Positions 1-11,752 are shown, counted from the first letter of the stretch. The stretch is DNA of 64,000 nt from JANQFV01 sp964468185 (GCA_964468185.1 CAYXTR010000023.1:1-64000); one strand, 5' to 3'. Made by a program: numbers and translations. The notes: generated from the letters alone by a model not told the origin.

Positions 1-50
1 CCACAACGTCTCAATCACTACCCCCCGCAAGTGCCGTGCCGGACAGTATT

Positions 51-123
51 GGTTAAAAACCGGTGCCACAGGGAATCCGGATTGGCTGCCGGTTAACCGG
101 CCAATGGCACCCGGTTTGAACGG
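51..123. promoter_or_regulatory. cluster of three GGTTaa-type palindromic sites upstream of the symporter
   Basis: Three related inverted sites lie within 75 bp: GGTTAAAAACCGG at 51-63, the perfect 14-bp palindrome GCCGGTTAACCGGC at 88-101, and CCGGTTTGAACGG at 111-123. They end 84 bp before the symporter start, a normal place for operator sites of a dimeric regulator. That they are operators is inferred from symmetry, repetition and position; no regulator gene is adjacent. Confidence 0.4.
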
Positions 124-207
124 CGGACGCCTACCCGGCATAATCGCGCGGGCCCGCGGGCTCAGATCGCATGTGATGGCAACCGCCCCATTTCGCCGGA
201 GTGCGCC

Positions 208-1863
208 ATGATTACGATCGTCTCCTTCGTTCTGTACACGCTCGGCATCGTGATTCTCGGACTTTATTCGGCGCGCTACGCCCGGCGTAGCGACGAGGAC
301 TTCTTCCTGGCGGGGCGGTCGCTGGGGCCGTGGGTCGGGGCGCTTTCGGCGTCGGCGTCGAGCGAGTCGGGCTGGGTGACGCTGGGGCTGGTGGGCTGGG
401 CGTTCACGCATGGCGTGCAGGCGTACTGGATCGCGCCGGGTTGCCTGCTGGGCTACCTGTTCAACTGGTTCGTCATTGCACCGCGGATGAGCGATCGCGC
501 TCGTGCGCTCAATGCGCTGACGCTTCCTGATTTCTTCGCGTTCAACTTCCGCGAGCGCGTGCCACTCATTCGCATTCTGTCGGTGATTGTCATTCTGGTG
601 GCGATGCTGGCGTATGTCTCCGGGCAGCTCGCCGCGGCCGGCAAGGCGTTTGAGGCGGGTTTTGGTGGACTGGACTATCGGCTCGGTGTACTGATCGGTG
701 GGGGTATCGTGTTGCTGTACACCGTAAGCGGGGGTTTTCGGGCGGTGTGCTGGACGGATTTTCTCCAGGCACTGCTCATGGTCGGTACACTCGTCATCTT
801 TCCAATTTACCTACTGATGAACGCCGGCGGTTACGGGTTTATCTTCGACGAGCTGCGCGCCGTGGCCCCCGAAGGCGGGCAGGTTGGCGATTTCCTGCGC
901 ATCGTGCCGCATCTCGGGCTGGGTGCGTTCATTGGGTTCCTGTTTGGACACGGGGCGCTGGGGATCAACTTTGGCTATCCGGGGCAGCCACACGTGCTGG
1001 TGCGCTTCATGGCGCTGCGTGAGAAGCGTGAGGCGTGGATTGCGGGGCTGGTCGCGTTTACGTGGGGGCTGTGTGTGTATTGGGGGGCTGTCACGATTGG
1101 TCTGTTTGCCCGGGCGTTTGCGGCTCAGCACGCCCGCATGGGTACCGGTGGCGGCCATTGGACCGATCTGGTCGTGGCAGATGGTGACCTGAGTCTGGTG
1201 GTCAGCGCGATGAACCTGCTGCCGGAGGTGTTGTCCGGACTCGTTCTCGCAGCCGTCCTTGCTGCGATTTGCTCCACGGCCGACAGTCAGCTCGTGGTCG
1301 CCGCCAGTTCAGCCGCGAATGACCTGTATGCGCGGCTGCTGCGTCGTTCAAATCGCGACGTTGCGCAATCGGAGTCGGGAGAACCGGTCGCGACGCCGAG
1401 CCCGGAAGGCACGAGCATCGGCGAAGGTGTACCGACCATGGCGCCTGCACATCCGTGGGTGAACCGCGGCATTGTGGCGGCGCTGGGTGTCATTGCGGTG
1501 CTGCTGGTGATCGACCAGAAAGTCACGATCTACACGTATGTGTTGACGTATGGCTGGGCGATGCTGGGGGCGTCGTTCGGACCGCAGGTCGTGCTGGGGT
1601 TGTTGTGGAAGCGCGCGTCGTGGGCGGGCTGCCTGTTCGGAATGTTGACGGGGTTTGTAATCGCGATTGCGTGGCCGAACGTGTACAACGCCGAGAGATT
1701 GGGGCAGGTATGGCCGGCGGCATTCGAGCATGGAGCGCCGGTTGTCGAAGTGTACAACCTGCCGCTGGCGTTTGTGCTGGCGTTGATAGTCAACGTGGTT
1801 GTGAGTCTGCTCGTACCGTCTACGACGCACGCCGCGATCAATGGGCCACCGGGTGCCGACTGA
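208..1863 (+). CDS. putP: sodium:solute symporter, PutP-like (SSS family)
   Basis: The 551-residue protein is a polytopic inner-membrane carrier of the sodium/solute symporter family. The N-terminus (FFLAGRSLGPWVGALSASAS, about residues 32-51, then ESGWV) and the ALTLPDFFAFNF segment (about residues 101-112) are close to the sodium/proline symporter PutP, which takes up proline with sodium. A hydrophilic, low-complexity loop (about residues 385-415) interrupts two membrane segments. The start is the first ATG after a GGAG-like site at 197-200. The gene stands alone; the next gene begins 175 bp later. Proline as substrate is inferred from family resemblance, and another small substrate is possible. 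Confidence 0.85.
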   Translation: MITIVSFVLYTLGIVILGLYSARYARRSDEDFFLAGRSLGPWVGALSASASSESGWVTLGLVGWAFTHGVQAYWIAPGCLLGYLFNWFVIAPRMSDRARALNALTLPDFFAFNFRERVPLIRILSVIVILVAMLAYVSGQLAAAGKAFEAGFGGLDYRLGVLIGGGIVLLYTVSGGFRAVCWTDFLQALLMVGTLVIFPIYLLMNAGGYGFIFDELRAVAPEGGQVGDFLRIVPHLGLGAFIGFLFGHGALGINFGYPGQPHVLVRFMALREKREAWIAGLVAFTWGLCVYWGAVTIGLFARAFAAQHARMGTGGGHWTDLVVADGDLSLVVSAMNLLPEVLSGLVLAAVLAAICSTADSQLVVAASSAANDLYARLLRRSNRDVAQSESGEPVATPSPEGTSIGEGVPTMAPAHPWVNRGIVAALGVIAVLLVIDQKVTIYTYVLTYGWAMLGASFGPQVVLGLLWKRASWAGCLFGMLTGFVIAIAWPNVYNAERLGQVWPAAFEHGAPVVEVYNLPLAFVLALIVNVVVSLLVPSTTHAAINGPPGAD

Positions 1864-1906
1864 AGCGTCTGCACTCAGGTTCCGCTGAATGTCGAGTTTC
1901 GGATGG

Positions 1907-1964
1907 GTCGGGCGTCCCGCCCGACGTTGGCACCCTGACGCTCCAGGCGGGCGAGACGCCCGCC
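1907..1964. repeat. pair of REP-like hairpins (8-bp stem, 3-nt loop)
   Basis: Two perfect hairpins of identical geometry follow the symporter stop: GTCGGGCG-TCC-CGCCCGAC at 1907-1925 and GGCGGGCG-AGA-CGCCCGCC at 1946-1964. Neither is followed by a T-run, so they look like dispersed intergenic palindromes rather than classic terminators. A third hairpin with the same 8-3-8 layout lies at 3569-3587. Confidence 0.55.
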
Positions 1965-2038
1965 CCACCCTTCCAGGGGTAATGGAGCAGCCGTGAAAGC
2001 ACACCAGTTTCTCCGCAAGCGGGAAGTGAGGATGACAC

Positions 2039-3475
2039 ATGCGTAATCATGTTCGGGCCGCGAGATTGTCGTGGGGAATTGTCGTTGGGTGTCTATTGTC
2101 GTCCGCTGCACCGGCGTTGGCGCGTGATACTGACAAGCACTACTGGCTGGGGCACTGGGAATTTGCGGGACAACGCGTCATGTTCTACGTCGTCTTCGAG
2201 CCGATGGGCGACGGTGAACACGGCGCCGTGATCAACATCCCGCCGCAAGGTGTTGAGGATTGGCCGCTGACCGAAGTTGAGTACACGGCGGACAAACTGA
2301 AGTTCACCATGCCGCAGGTTGGGGCGGTCTTCCAGGCCGATCGCGATGGCAGCAAAGCCAGCGGGACGTTCAAGCAGCGTGGTCTGACGATTCCGTTCGA
2401 GCTTGCGAAGACGACGGCGGATGCCGTGCGCTCGGCAGGGCCACAGCGTCCGCAGACGCCTGCGCCGCCGTTTCCGTACACGCAGCGTGAAGTGACGTAC
2501 GAGAATCCGGTTGATGGCACGAAGCTGGCGGGGACGCTCACGATTCCGCAGGGAGCGGGTCCGCATCCAGCGGTCATCTTCATCACCGGCTCGGGTCCGC
2601 AGGACCGCGATGAGACGATCTTCGGGCACAAGCCTTTCGCGGTGATTGCGGATCATCTGACGCGGCACGGGATCGCGACGCTGCGTGTGGACGACCGAGG
2701 CGTGGGTGGGTCGACGGGCTCGATTGAAGACTCGACGACAAAGGACTTTGCCAACGACGTGCTGTCGGGCATCCGCTTCTTGAAGAAGCAAGGGGAGATT
2801 GACGTGGAGCGGCTTGGGCTGATCGGCCACAGCGAGGGCGGGTTGATTGCGCCGCTGGTGGCGTCGCGTTCGAAGAGTGTGGATTGCATCGTGCTGCTGG
2901 CAGGTCCGGCCCTGCCGGGTCACGAGATTCTCAATCTCCAGATGCGACGCATCAGCGAGATCTCGGGCGCCTCGGCGGACTGGGTGCAGAAGCAGTCCCG
3001 CATCCAGCGCGAGCTGCTGGATGTCGTGCTCAACAATGGTTCTGACGATGATCTGCGGGCCGCAGTCGGCAAGCTCATCGAATTGCAGTTGGCGGCCAAC
3101 CTCGGCGCCGGCATGACAGATGAGATTGTGGAAGCCATGGTCGACGCGACGATGAAGCAGATGCGCTCGACGTGGATGCAGTTCTTTATCAAGCATGATC
3201 CGCGGCCGACGCTTCAGCAGGTCAAGTGTCCCGTGTTGGCGCTGTTTGGTGAGAAGGATCTTCAGGTGCCGCCGGATGAGAATGTTCCCGAGATGCGCAA
3301 GGCGCTCGCCGGCAACAACGAGGTCACCGTCAAGGAGCTCCCGAAGCTGAACCACCTGTTTCAGGAGGCCACGACGGGCATGCTGCCAGAGTATTACACG
3401 ATTGAGCAGACTGTGTCGCCCGAGGCGCTGGATGTCATCAGCTCGTGGTTGAAGGAGCAGTTTGGGCTGAGGTAG
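2039..3475 (+). CDS. secreted alpha/beta hydrolase (S33-type serine hydrolase)
   Basis: The 478-residue protein starts with a Sec signal peptide ending near ALARD (about residue 30). An unassigned beta-rich domain (about residues 30-135) precedes an alpha/beta hydrolase fold. The oxyanion region is ITGSGPQDRDE, the nucleophile elbow is GHSEGG (Ser in the GxSxG motif), the acid is in LFGEKDLQVPP, and the catalytic His is in LNHLFQ. This arrangement is typical of secreted esterases/peptidases related to the serine aminopeptidase S33 group. Neighbours give no pathway clue, and the substrate cannot be named from sequence. The start is the ATG that gives the complete signal peptide. Confidence 0.85.
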   Translation: MRNHVRAARLSWGIVVGCLLSSAAPALARDTDKHYWLGHWEFAGQRVMFYVVFEPMGDGEHGAVINIPPQGVEDWPLTEVEYTADKLKFTMPQVGAVFQADRDGSKASGTFKQRGLTIPFELAKTTADAVRSAGPQRPQTPAPPFPYTQREVTYENPVDGTKLAGTLTIPQGAGPHPAVIFITGSGPQDRDETIFGHKPFAVIADHLTRHGIATLRVDDRGVGGSTGSIEDSTTKDFANDVLSGIRFLKKQGEIDVERLGLIGHSEGGLIAPLVASRSKSVDCIVLLAGPALPGHEILNLQMRRISEISGASADWVQKQSRIQRELLDVVLNNGSDDDLRAAVGKLIELQLAANLGAGMTDEIVEAMVDATMKQMRSTWMQFFIKHDPRPTLQQVKCPVLALFGEKDLQVPPDENVPEMRKALAGNNEVTVKELPKLNHLFQEATTGMLPEYYTIEQTVSPEALDVISSWLKEQFGLR

Positions 3476-3568
3476 CGCTTGCGCCGGGTGGCGGCGGATT
3501 GACGATGTTTGGGGGGCGTGGTGGGAGTTGGTCACGTGCGGCCGACGCGGAGCGGCCGCTGCCTCTCT

Positions 3569-3619
3569 GACCGACCGGAGGTCGGTCCTCCACAGGACGT
3601 CAGGCTCGGAGGCCTGACG
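3569..3619. repeat. two intergenic hairpins; second one recurs at 15814-15838
   Basis: The first hairpin is GACCGACC-GGA-GGTCGGTC (3569-3587). The second is CGTCAGGC-TCGGAG-GCCTGACG (3598-3619 with flanks). The stretch 3595-3617 matches 15815-15837 at 22 of 23 positions, so it is a dispersed repeat. It lies between two convergent genes and may also stop transcription, although no T-run follows. Confidence 0.55.
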
Positions 3620-3665
3620 CCGCATCCTGGCGGGTCCCCTTTGGCCACTGGGCCCGTTCTCCGGA

Positions 3666-4169
3666 TTACAGCCAATCTGCGATGGGGCGGACGTGGCGGG
3701 CGAATTCGCGGACGGGCAAGTTTACCGTGCCCCATTTCGGGCTGCGCACGCGGGCGTTGAGCCGGTAGTCGGCGAGTGGTACGCCGGCGAAGACGTAGCG
3801 CCGGTCGCGGTATGCGTGTACCACCTCGGGCGGGGGCTCGCCGTGGGCGTCGAGGCGATAGGCGAAGACGAGCATGCCGGCGAAGTCGCCGCCGAAGACT
3901 GCTTCCCATTGGGTGAGTCCGTCGAGGTCGGCCTGGGTGGCCCAGTTTTCCCAGGCGGGTTTGCCGTTGCGTTTGCGGGCGGCCCAGCGGCGGCCTTTGA
4001 TGTCGACGAGCCAGTTGGTGCCGGAGGCTGAGTAGACGATGAAGTCGAAGCTCTTCAGTTTGGCATCGCGGAAGGCGGCGCGTTTGGCCTCGTCGACGGC
4101 GACGTAGGGGATCTGGTGGGTTTGCAGGTAGTGTTCGAAGGCTTTTTCGTAGTCGATGTGCGATTTCAC
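3666..4169 (-). CDS. HYExAFE family protein with PD-(D/E)xK-like signature
   Basis: The 167-residue protein begins with the HYExAFE-type N-terminal motif (here DYEKAFE at residues 6-12) that marks a protein family common in Planctomycetota. The segment KSFDFIVYS (Asp42) followed by WLVDIKGR (Asp56-Ile-Lys58) has the spacing of a PD-(D/E)xK nuclease core, so a nuclease-like fold is plausible. No catalytic activity can be claimed from this alone. The gene is monocistronic, convergent with the hydrolase and separated by 120 bp from the end of mfd, with a putative -10 element just upstream. Confidence 0.75.
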   Translation of the reverse strand: MKSHIDYEKAFEHYLQTHQIPYVAVDEAKRAAFRDAKLKSFDFIVYSASGTNWLVDIKGRRWAARKRNGKPAWENWATQADLDGLTQWEAVFGGDFAGMLVFAYRLDAHGEPPPEVVHAYRDRRYVFAGVPLADYRLNARVRSPKWGTVNLPVREFARHVRPIADWL

Positions 4170-4204
4170 GCGCGGGTACCCCGCGGGTCAGGTGGCGCGC
4201 CGGG

Positions 4205-4234
4205 AGTATAACACGGTGGGTGACAACGATCCAA
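4205..4234 (-). promoter_or_regulatory. putative promoter of the HYExAFE gene
   Basis: Reading the minus strand, TTGGAT (4234-4229) and TATACT (4210-4205) are separated by 18 bp, about 35 bp upstream of the start codon. The -10 matches the sigma-70 consensus at five of six positions; the -35 is poor. Confidence 0.3.
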
Positions 4235-4289
4235 AACCTCGTAAGGGGGGGCAGCTCCGGTCGGACGCGAACCCGTTTGGCGAGCGCTG

Positions 4290-7631
<3,342 letters not shown>

Positions 7632-7703
7632 GACTGAGATTCTATCGGCGAGCGGGTCGGGCTCAAACCACCCGGGCCTGGTGCCCAGACTCCGGCCTGC
7701 TCC

Positions 7704-7709
7704 TATAAT
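7704..7709 (+). promoter_or_regulatory. TATAAT -10 element ahead of the SDR gene
   Basis: A perfect TATAAT lies eight bases before the SDR ATG at 7717, so transcription would start at or near the start codon and the message would be nearly leaderless. No clear -35 is visible about 17 bp upstream. Confidence 0.35.
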
Positions 7710-7716
7710 TCGCCGC

Positions 7717-8538
7717 ATGAGACGACAATTGCGCGGTCAGACCATGATCATCACGGGCGCCAGCTCCGGGATTGGGGCTGCTACGGCGTTGGCCTGTGCT
7801 GGGGAGGGCATGCATTTACTGCTGAATGGACGCAACGCCGAGCGGCTGGGCGAGGTAGCGCAGCAATGCCGCGACGCTGGGGTACGTGTGGAGACAGTGG
7901 CGGCCGACGTGACGGAGCCGGGGCTGAGTGGGCACCTGCTCGACGTCGCGGATGAGACGCTGGACGGGTTTTATGCCGTGTTCGCAAACGCCGGATACGG
8001 CTACAAGAGGGCTGCACACGAGATCGCGCTTGATGAGGTCCGCGAGATGTTCGAGATCAACTTCTTTGCCGCTTACGCGCTGGTGCAGGAGGCGGCCCGA
8101 CGGCTCCTGGCCCGCGCGGCACCGGGGCACCTGCTGATGTGCTCGTCGGCCGTGGCGAAGTTCACGATGCAGAATTTCTCGGCGTACTCAGCCACGAAGG
8201 CCGCTCAGAACCATGTCTGTCGCGCGATGCGAATGGAGTTGCGCCAACACAACATCCAGGTCAGTTCCGTCCACCCGATCACGACACGCACGGAGTTCTT
8301 TGTCAGGGCCGAACAAGCAGTCGGTTTGCCGGGGGATGCGGAACATGCCTTTGACCACGTGCCCCGCTGGATGCTGCAATCACCGCGGCGCGTGGCGCGG
8401 GCGATCATCCGTTGTCTGCACCGGCCGCGTGCTGAAGTGTGGACGAGCTGGCCGACGCGGATTGTGGCAGGCTTGATGCCGGTTTTTCCGGGATTGATGG
8501 ATGTCATCGGACGACAGGGGGATCCGAGACGCGGCTGA
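7717..8538 (+). CDS. short-chain dehydrogenase/reductase (SDR)
   Basis: The 273-residue protein has the classical SDR signatures: the TGASSGIG nucleotide-binding motif near residue 14, the NAG motif (FANAGYGYK), the catalytic Ser in CSSAV and the YSATK catalytic Tyr/Lys. The loss of an acidic residue after the second beta strand (NGRNAERL) fits an NADP(H) preference. The start codon shares its bases with a possible upstream mfd start (CATG). The C-terminal hydrophobic segment near residues 245-262 could contact membrane. The substrate is unknown; the amidohydrolase that follows is on the other strand and gives no clue. Confidence 0.85.
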   Translation: MRRQLRGQTMIITGASSGIGAATALACAGEGMHLLLNGRNAERLGEVAQQCRDAGVRVETVAADVTEPGLSGHLLDVADETLDGFYAVFANAGYGYKRAAHEIALDEVREMFEINFFAAYALVQEAARRLLARAAPGHLLMCSSAVAKFTMQNFSAYSATKAAQNHVCRAMRMELRQHNIQVSSVHPITTRTEFFVRAEQAVGLPGDAEHAFDHVPRWMLQSPRRVARAIIRCLHRPRAEVWTSWPTRIVAGLMPVFPGLMDVIGRQGDPRRG

Positions 8539-8549
8539 GCGTGTCGAGT

Positions 8550-9758
8550 TCACACAACGCGTCGACCGGCCACCCACACGCCGATTGGAGCGGGCGCCGT
8601 GGCGATGAGCTGTTCCAAGGGGTCGGCTGCCGACGAACACGGAAACGCCGCCACATCGGCTTGCTTGCCGGCGGCCAGCGTGCCGACTTCGGCGTCGAGC
8701 CCGAGGGCCGCTGCCGCTTGCACAGTGATCATCTCCAAGAGTTCGCGCGGCGTCGGCGGGTTGTCGAGTTCGCTGAGGACGAACTGCGCCTCGCGGAGCA
8801 GATTCACGTCCGTGTTGCTCGCGGCACTATCCGTGCCCAGCGCCAGCGGCACGCCGGCGGCAGTGAGTGTTTGAAACGGGTGTGGCGCATGACCGAAATA
8901 GTGATGGGCTCGCGGGCAGTACACGACATGATGCCCGGTCGCCGCCAGTTGTTCCGCTTCGCCCGGGTCGACGTAGTTGTAATGGGCCAGGAGTCCGGGC
9001 GGCAGATCGGCGGTGCATTTCCGGAGATAGTCGACCGGCGAGATTTTCGGCGCGTTGACGCCACACTGTGCCAGCAGCGCGTCGAGAAACGGGTGTAACG
9101 AGGCTGATGCGCCACTGACGAATGCGCGTTCCTCGAGCGTCTCGGCCCAATGAGTGCACCAGGGTCGCCGGCGCCGGGCGGCAAGTTCGACGGCCCCGCG
9201 GAGATCAGACTCTGGCACGGTGAAGGGCGTGTGGGGCGTGATGCCGGCGTGTAGCAAGTTGTCTTCCTCGACGGCATCGAGCCCGGCCTCGAGCTCGGCG
9301 AGGTTGCGCGGGGGGTGGTCGGCCAGTGATAGCAGTTCGACGAAGCACACTTTGCGAATCGGGATCTGCTTGAGTACTTGCCAGTGCACATTGCGGCGTG
9401 AGATGTCGCCAACGCAGGTGACGCCGGCGCGCAGCGACTGCCAGGCGCCGGCCGCGACGCCCGCGGCCTCACGCTCCATCTGGCCGGGAGCGGCGCGCAG
9501 CCTCACCAGCGCCTGTACCCAGGTCCAGAAGTCGTTGGGCGGGATCTGTCCGGTATAGCACGTCAACTCGAGATGCGTATGCGGATTGACAAGTCCTGGC
9601 GTGATGACGGCGTCGCCCAGGTCGACGACTTCCGCGCCTGGATGTTCCAGAGCGTCACGCCGACCGACCGCCGTGATCCGCTCGCCGGCGATGCGAATCG
9701 CGCCGGCCGGAATCGGGGGCTGCGAGACGGGCGATACCCATTTCGCCGTGAGGATCAT
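8550..9758 (-). CDS. metal-dependent amidohydrolase, nucleoside/SAH-MTA deaminase-like
   Basis: The 402-residue protein belongs to the ATZ/TRZ branch of the amidohydrolase superfamily, which includes 5-methylthioadenosine/S-adenosylhomocysteine deaminases. Metal ligands are visible in NPHTHLEL (HxH), in HWAETLEE, in HYNYVDPGE and in LGTDSAASN (the catalytic Asp). Its ATG overlaps the TGA of the upstream phosphorylase (ATGA at 9758-9755), so the two are translationally coupled and probably act in one nucleoside salvage route. An upstream in-frame ATG at 10055 exists but lies inside the phosphorylase gene. Substrate assignment is by family and context only. Confidence 0.8.
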   Translation of the reverse strand: MILTAKWVSPVSQPPIPAGAIRIAGERITAVGRRDALEHPGAEVVDLGDAVITPGLVNPHTHLELTCYTGQIPPNDFWTWVQALVRLRAAPGQMEREAAGVAAGAWQSLRAGVTCVGDISRRNVHWQVLKQIPIRKVCFVELLSLADHPPRNLAELEAGLDAVEEDNLLHAGITPHTPFTVPESDLRGAVELAARRRRPWCTHWAETLEERAFVSGASASLHPFLDALLAQCGVNAPKISPVDYLRKCTADLPPGLLAHYNYVDPGEAEQLAATGHHVVYCPRAHHYFGHAPHPFQTLTAAGVPLALGTDSAASNTDVNLLREAQFVLSELDNPPTPRELLEMITVQAAAALGLDAEVGTLAAGKQADVAAFPCSSAADPLEQLIATAPAPIGVWVAGRRVV

Positions 9759-10663
9759 TTGGAGTTTGGGAACCGCGGTTTGGCAGGCTCGGCGGTGCTG
9801 TTCAGCCACGTGCGCCAGTCCCAGCCGAGTTGCCCCTCGGTCATGTAGGGTGTCATGGCGGACTCGCAACTGCACATGGAAGGCGTACGGGCGAGGACGT
9901 CGGAGAAGCGCTCCAGCAATCGCGGCATGCGGTCGACGGCTGCCGTGGCACGTTGCCGCTCGACCTCTTCGGGCAGTACGCGGCCATCCTCGAAGGGGCG
10001 GTAGTTGGTGCCGTCCTCGGCGTAGCGGGCGACGTAGCACAGGCTCGCGTAGCACATTTGCAACTCTCGGGCGAGGAAGACCTCCGGGACGAGGGCCTGG
10101 CCAAGGACCTCACCGCCGTAAATCGCGTACTTGCGTGTTTCGGCGGGCGTCTCGTGGCGCGGGCCTTCGATGCAGACGTATACGCCGCGGCCGGTGAACT
10201 CGGTGTTCTCGGATTCCAGGGTGTTGATGAGGGCTTTTCGCAGGCTGGGGCAGAAGACGGGCCATTGGCGGAGGTGGCCGAAGCCCTGGTGGTCGAAGAA
10301 GGTGCTGGGGCGCAGGCGGGTCTCGTCGATCAGATCGTCGACGATGACGTATTCGCCGATGCGGAAGTTGTGGCTGATGGCGCGGGTTTCGCTCCAGGAG
10401 ACAATGAGGCGGGTACCGAGGCTCTTGAGTGCGTAGATGTTGGCCCGGTAGTTAACGTAGGTTGGTGTGAGGTCGTAGCCCAGTTCGCCGTGGCGGGAGA
10501 GGAAGAGGAACTCGCCGAACCGGGAGGCACACCGATAGACTGGCTGGGAGGGTCCGAAGGGGGTTTCCTGGGGACCCAGCCGTTCCGCAACGAGCGCACC
10601 ATCCTTTAGCAGGTTGTATGCGTCTCGGCCGCCAATGCACGCCAACGACACCGACATCCCCAC
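9755..10663 (-). CDS. MTAP-family purine nucleoside phosphorylase, divergent
   Basis: The 302-residue protein is a trimeric-type nucleoside phosphorylase related to methylthioadenosine phosphorylase. RHG (FLSRHGELG), NYRANIYALK, EGPRHETPAE and LVPEVFLARE match the family. Two functional sites have changed: the phosphate-binding ACGSL region is replaced by SETRAI, and the adenine-recognising Asp pair of MTAP (TDYD) is replaced by ARYA. The enzyme is therefore unlikely to be an ordinary MTA phosphorylase; a 6-oxopurine nucleoside such as methylthioinosine would fit the coupled deaminase downstream. It is the first gene of a two-gene operon. Confidence 0.8.
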   Translation of the reverse strand: MGMSVSLACIGGRDAYNLLKDGALVAERLGPQETPFGPSQPVYRCASRFGEFLFLSRHGELGYDLTPTYVNYRANIYALKSLGTRLIVSWSETRAISHNFRIGEYVIVDDLIDETRLRPSTFFDHQGFGHLRQWPVFCPSLRKALINTLESENTEFTGRGVYVCIEGPRHETPAETRKYAIYGGEVLGQALVPEVFLARELQMCYASLCYVARYAEDGTNYRPFEDGRVLPEEVERQRATAAVDRMPRLLERFSDVLARTPSMCSCESAMTPYMTEGQLGWDWRTWLNSTAEPAKPRFPNSK

Positions 10664-10897
10664 GCTCCCACTGCTGCTAACGACTGCGGTGCAAAAGACA
10701 ACGGACCGGGCCGCTCGGATTAGCGGTCGATCGACCGACTTCGGCTGCGAAACGGAATTGAATCGCTGATCAACCGGGTTTGAGGCCAGTGGTCGTACCC
10801 GGAAGAGACGCCGAAGGCACAGTATAAGCGTTGCAATCGCGCCCGCAATATGCTGGCGCGGTGCGGGTCGCGGACTGGATGGTTGCAGGCGCCGGGA

Positions 10898-11536
10898 TCA
10901 GCTATTGGCCGCGAGGGCGCGCTCGATGGCCGCGATTACGTCCTGGGCATCCGGTTTCGTACGTGGCTCGAAACGGGCGATGACGCGGCCCTCACGGTCG
11001 ACGAGGAATTTCGTGAAGTTCCAGCGGATCTCGCCGCCGAATTCGCCGTTCTGGTCGGACGAGGTCAGGTATTGGTAGAGTGGGCACTGATCATCGCCCT
11101 TCACTGAGATTTTTGAGAAGAGGTCGAAGGTGACGCCGTAGTTGTCCGTGCAGAAGGCCTGGATTTCCTTGTTGGTTCCGGGCTCCTGCTGGCCAAAGTT
11201 GTTGGCGGGGAAGGCGAGAATACGGAGGCCGCGGCTGGCGTACTTTTTGTGCAGGGCCTGCAATTGCTCGTATTGGGGCGTGAGGCCACATTTGGAGGCG
11301 ACATTGACGATGAGGACGACGTTGCCGCGGTATTTGTCGAGGGGGACGTCGCGGCCAGCGATGTTTTTCATGGTGAAGGCCAGGGGGCTGGCTGGAGTAG
11401 CGCGGGCGTGGTCTGCGGCTGCGGTGGTCCTGTCGGTGGAGGCGGATTCTGTCTGAGCGCGGTTCATTGGTTTGTCGTTCTGCTGGCAGGCCGTGAGGGC
11501 CAGCAGGCAGGATCCGATCAGAAGGGTGGTTCGCAT
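10898..11536 (-). CDS. lipoprotein glutathione peroxidase-family thiol peroxidase
   Basis: The 212-residue precursor begins with a lipoprotein signal (LLALTACQQN), placing the enzyme outside the cytoplasm. The catalytic triad is visible: Cys in NVASKCGLTPQY, Gln in FPANNFGQQEPG and Trp in WNFTKFLVD. Bacterial members usually reduce hydroperoxides with thioredoxin-like donors. The ATG at 11536 was chosen because GGAGGA stands eight bases upstream and because it yields a complete signal peptide; an earlier ATG at 11683 would add 49 unlikely residues. A Fur-like palindrome lies 60 bp upstream, which suggests metal- or peroxide-responsive control. Confidence 0.9.
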   Translation of the reverse strand: MRTTLLIGSCLLALTACQQNDKPMNRAQTESASTDRTTAAADHARATPASPLAFTMKNIAGRDVPLDKYRGNVVLIVNVASKCGLTPQYEQLQALHKKYASRGLRILAFPANNFGQQEPGTNKEIQAFCTDNYGVTFDLFSKISVKGDDQCPLYQYLTSSDQNGEFGGEIRWNFTKFLVDREGRVIARFEPRTKPDAQDVIAAIERALAANS

Positions 11537-11595
11537 TGGTTGTTCCTCCGCGGGGGAAAGTGGGTTGATCAGTTCATGGCGGGCACACTGTGCCG

Positions 11596-11620
11596 CAAAT
11601 GATAATCTCACTATCATTTG
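11596..11620. promoter_or_regulatory. Fur-family-like operator palindrome
   Basis: CAAATGATA-N7-TATCATTTG is a perfect 9-bp inverted repeat in an AT-rich 25-bp patch. Its core ATGATAatctcacTATCAT resembles Fur/Zur boxes of the GATAATNATTATC type. It sits 60 bp upstream of the glutathione peroxidase start and 130 bp upstream of the PPDK promoter, so the peroxidase gene is the likelier target. Confidence 0.55.
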
Positions 11621-11752
11621 AGTTGTGGTGCGTTGGCGCGGTGTTGCGCGGCTCACGGCGGTTGGCCGCATTGGTTGCATCATTGTAGTCGGGGCGGAGC
11701 GGGTCGCCGGGGGGAGTTGGGGCGGTGGGTTGAACCGTTTTTCTTTGAGGGT

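Noticed and set aside
2093..3625. 510-residue minus-strand frame antisense to the hydrolase
   Set aside because: Arg/His/Leu-rich with no recognisable domain, and it fully overlaps the hydrolase with its intact catalytic triad.
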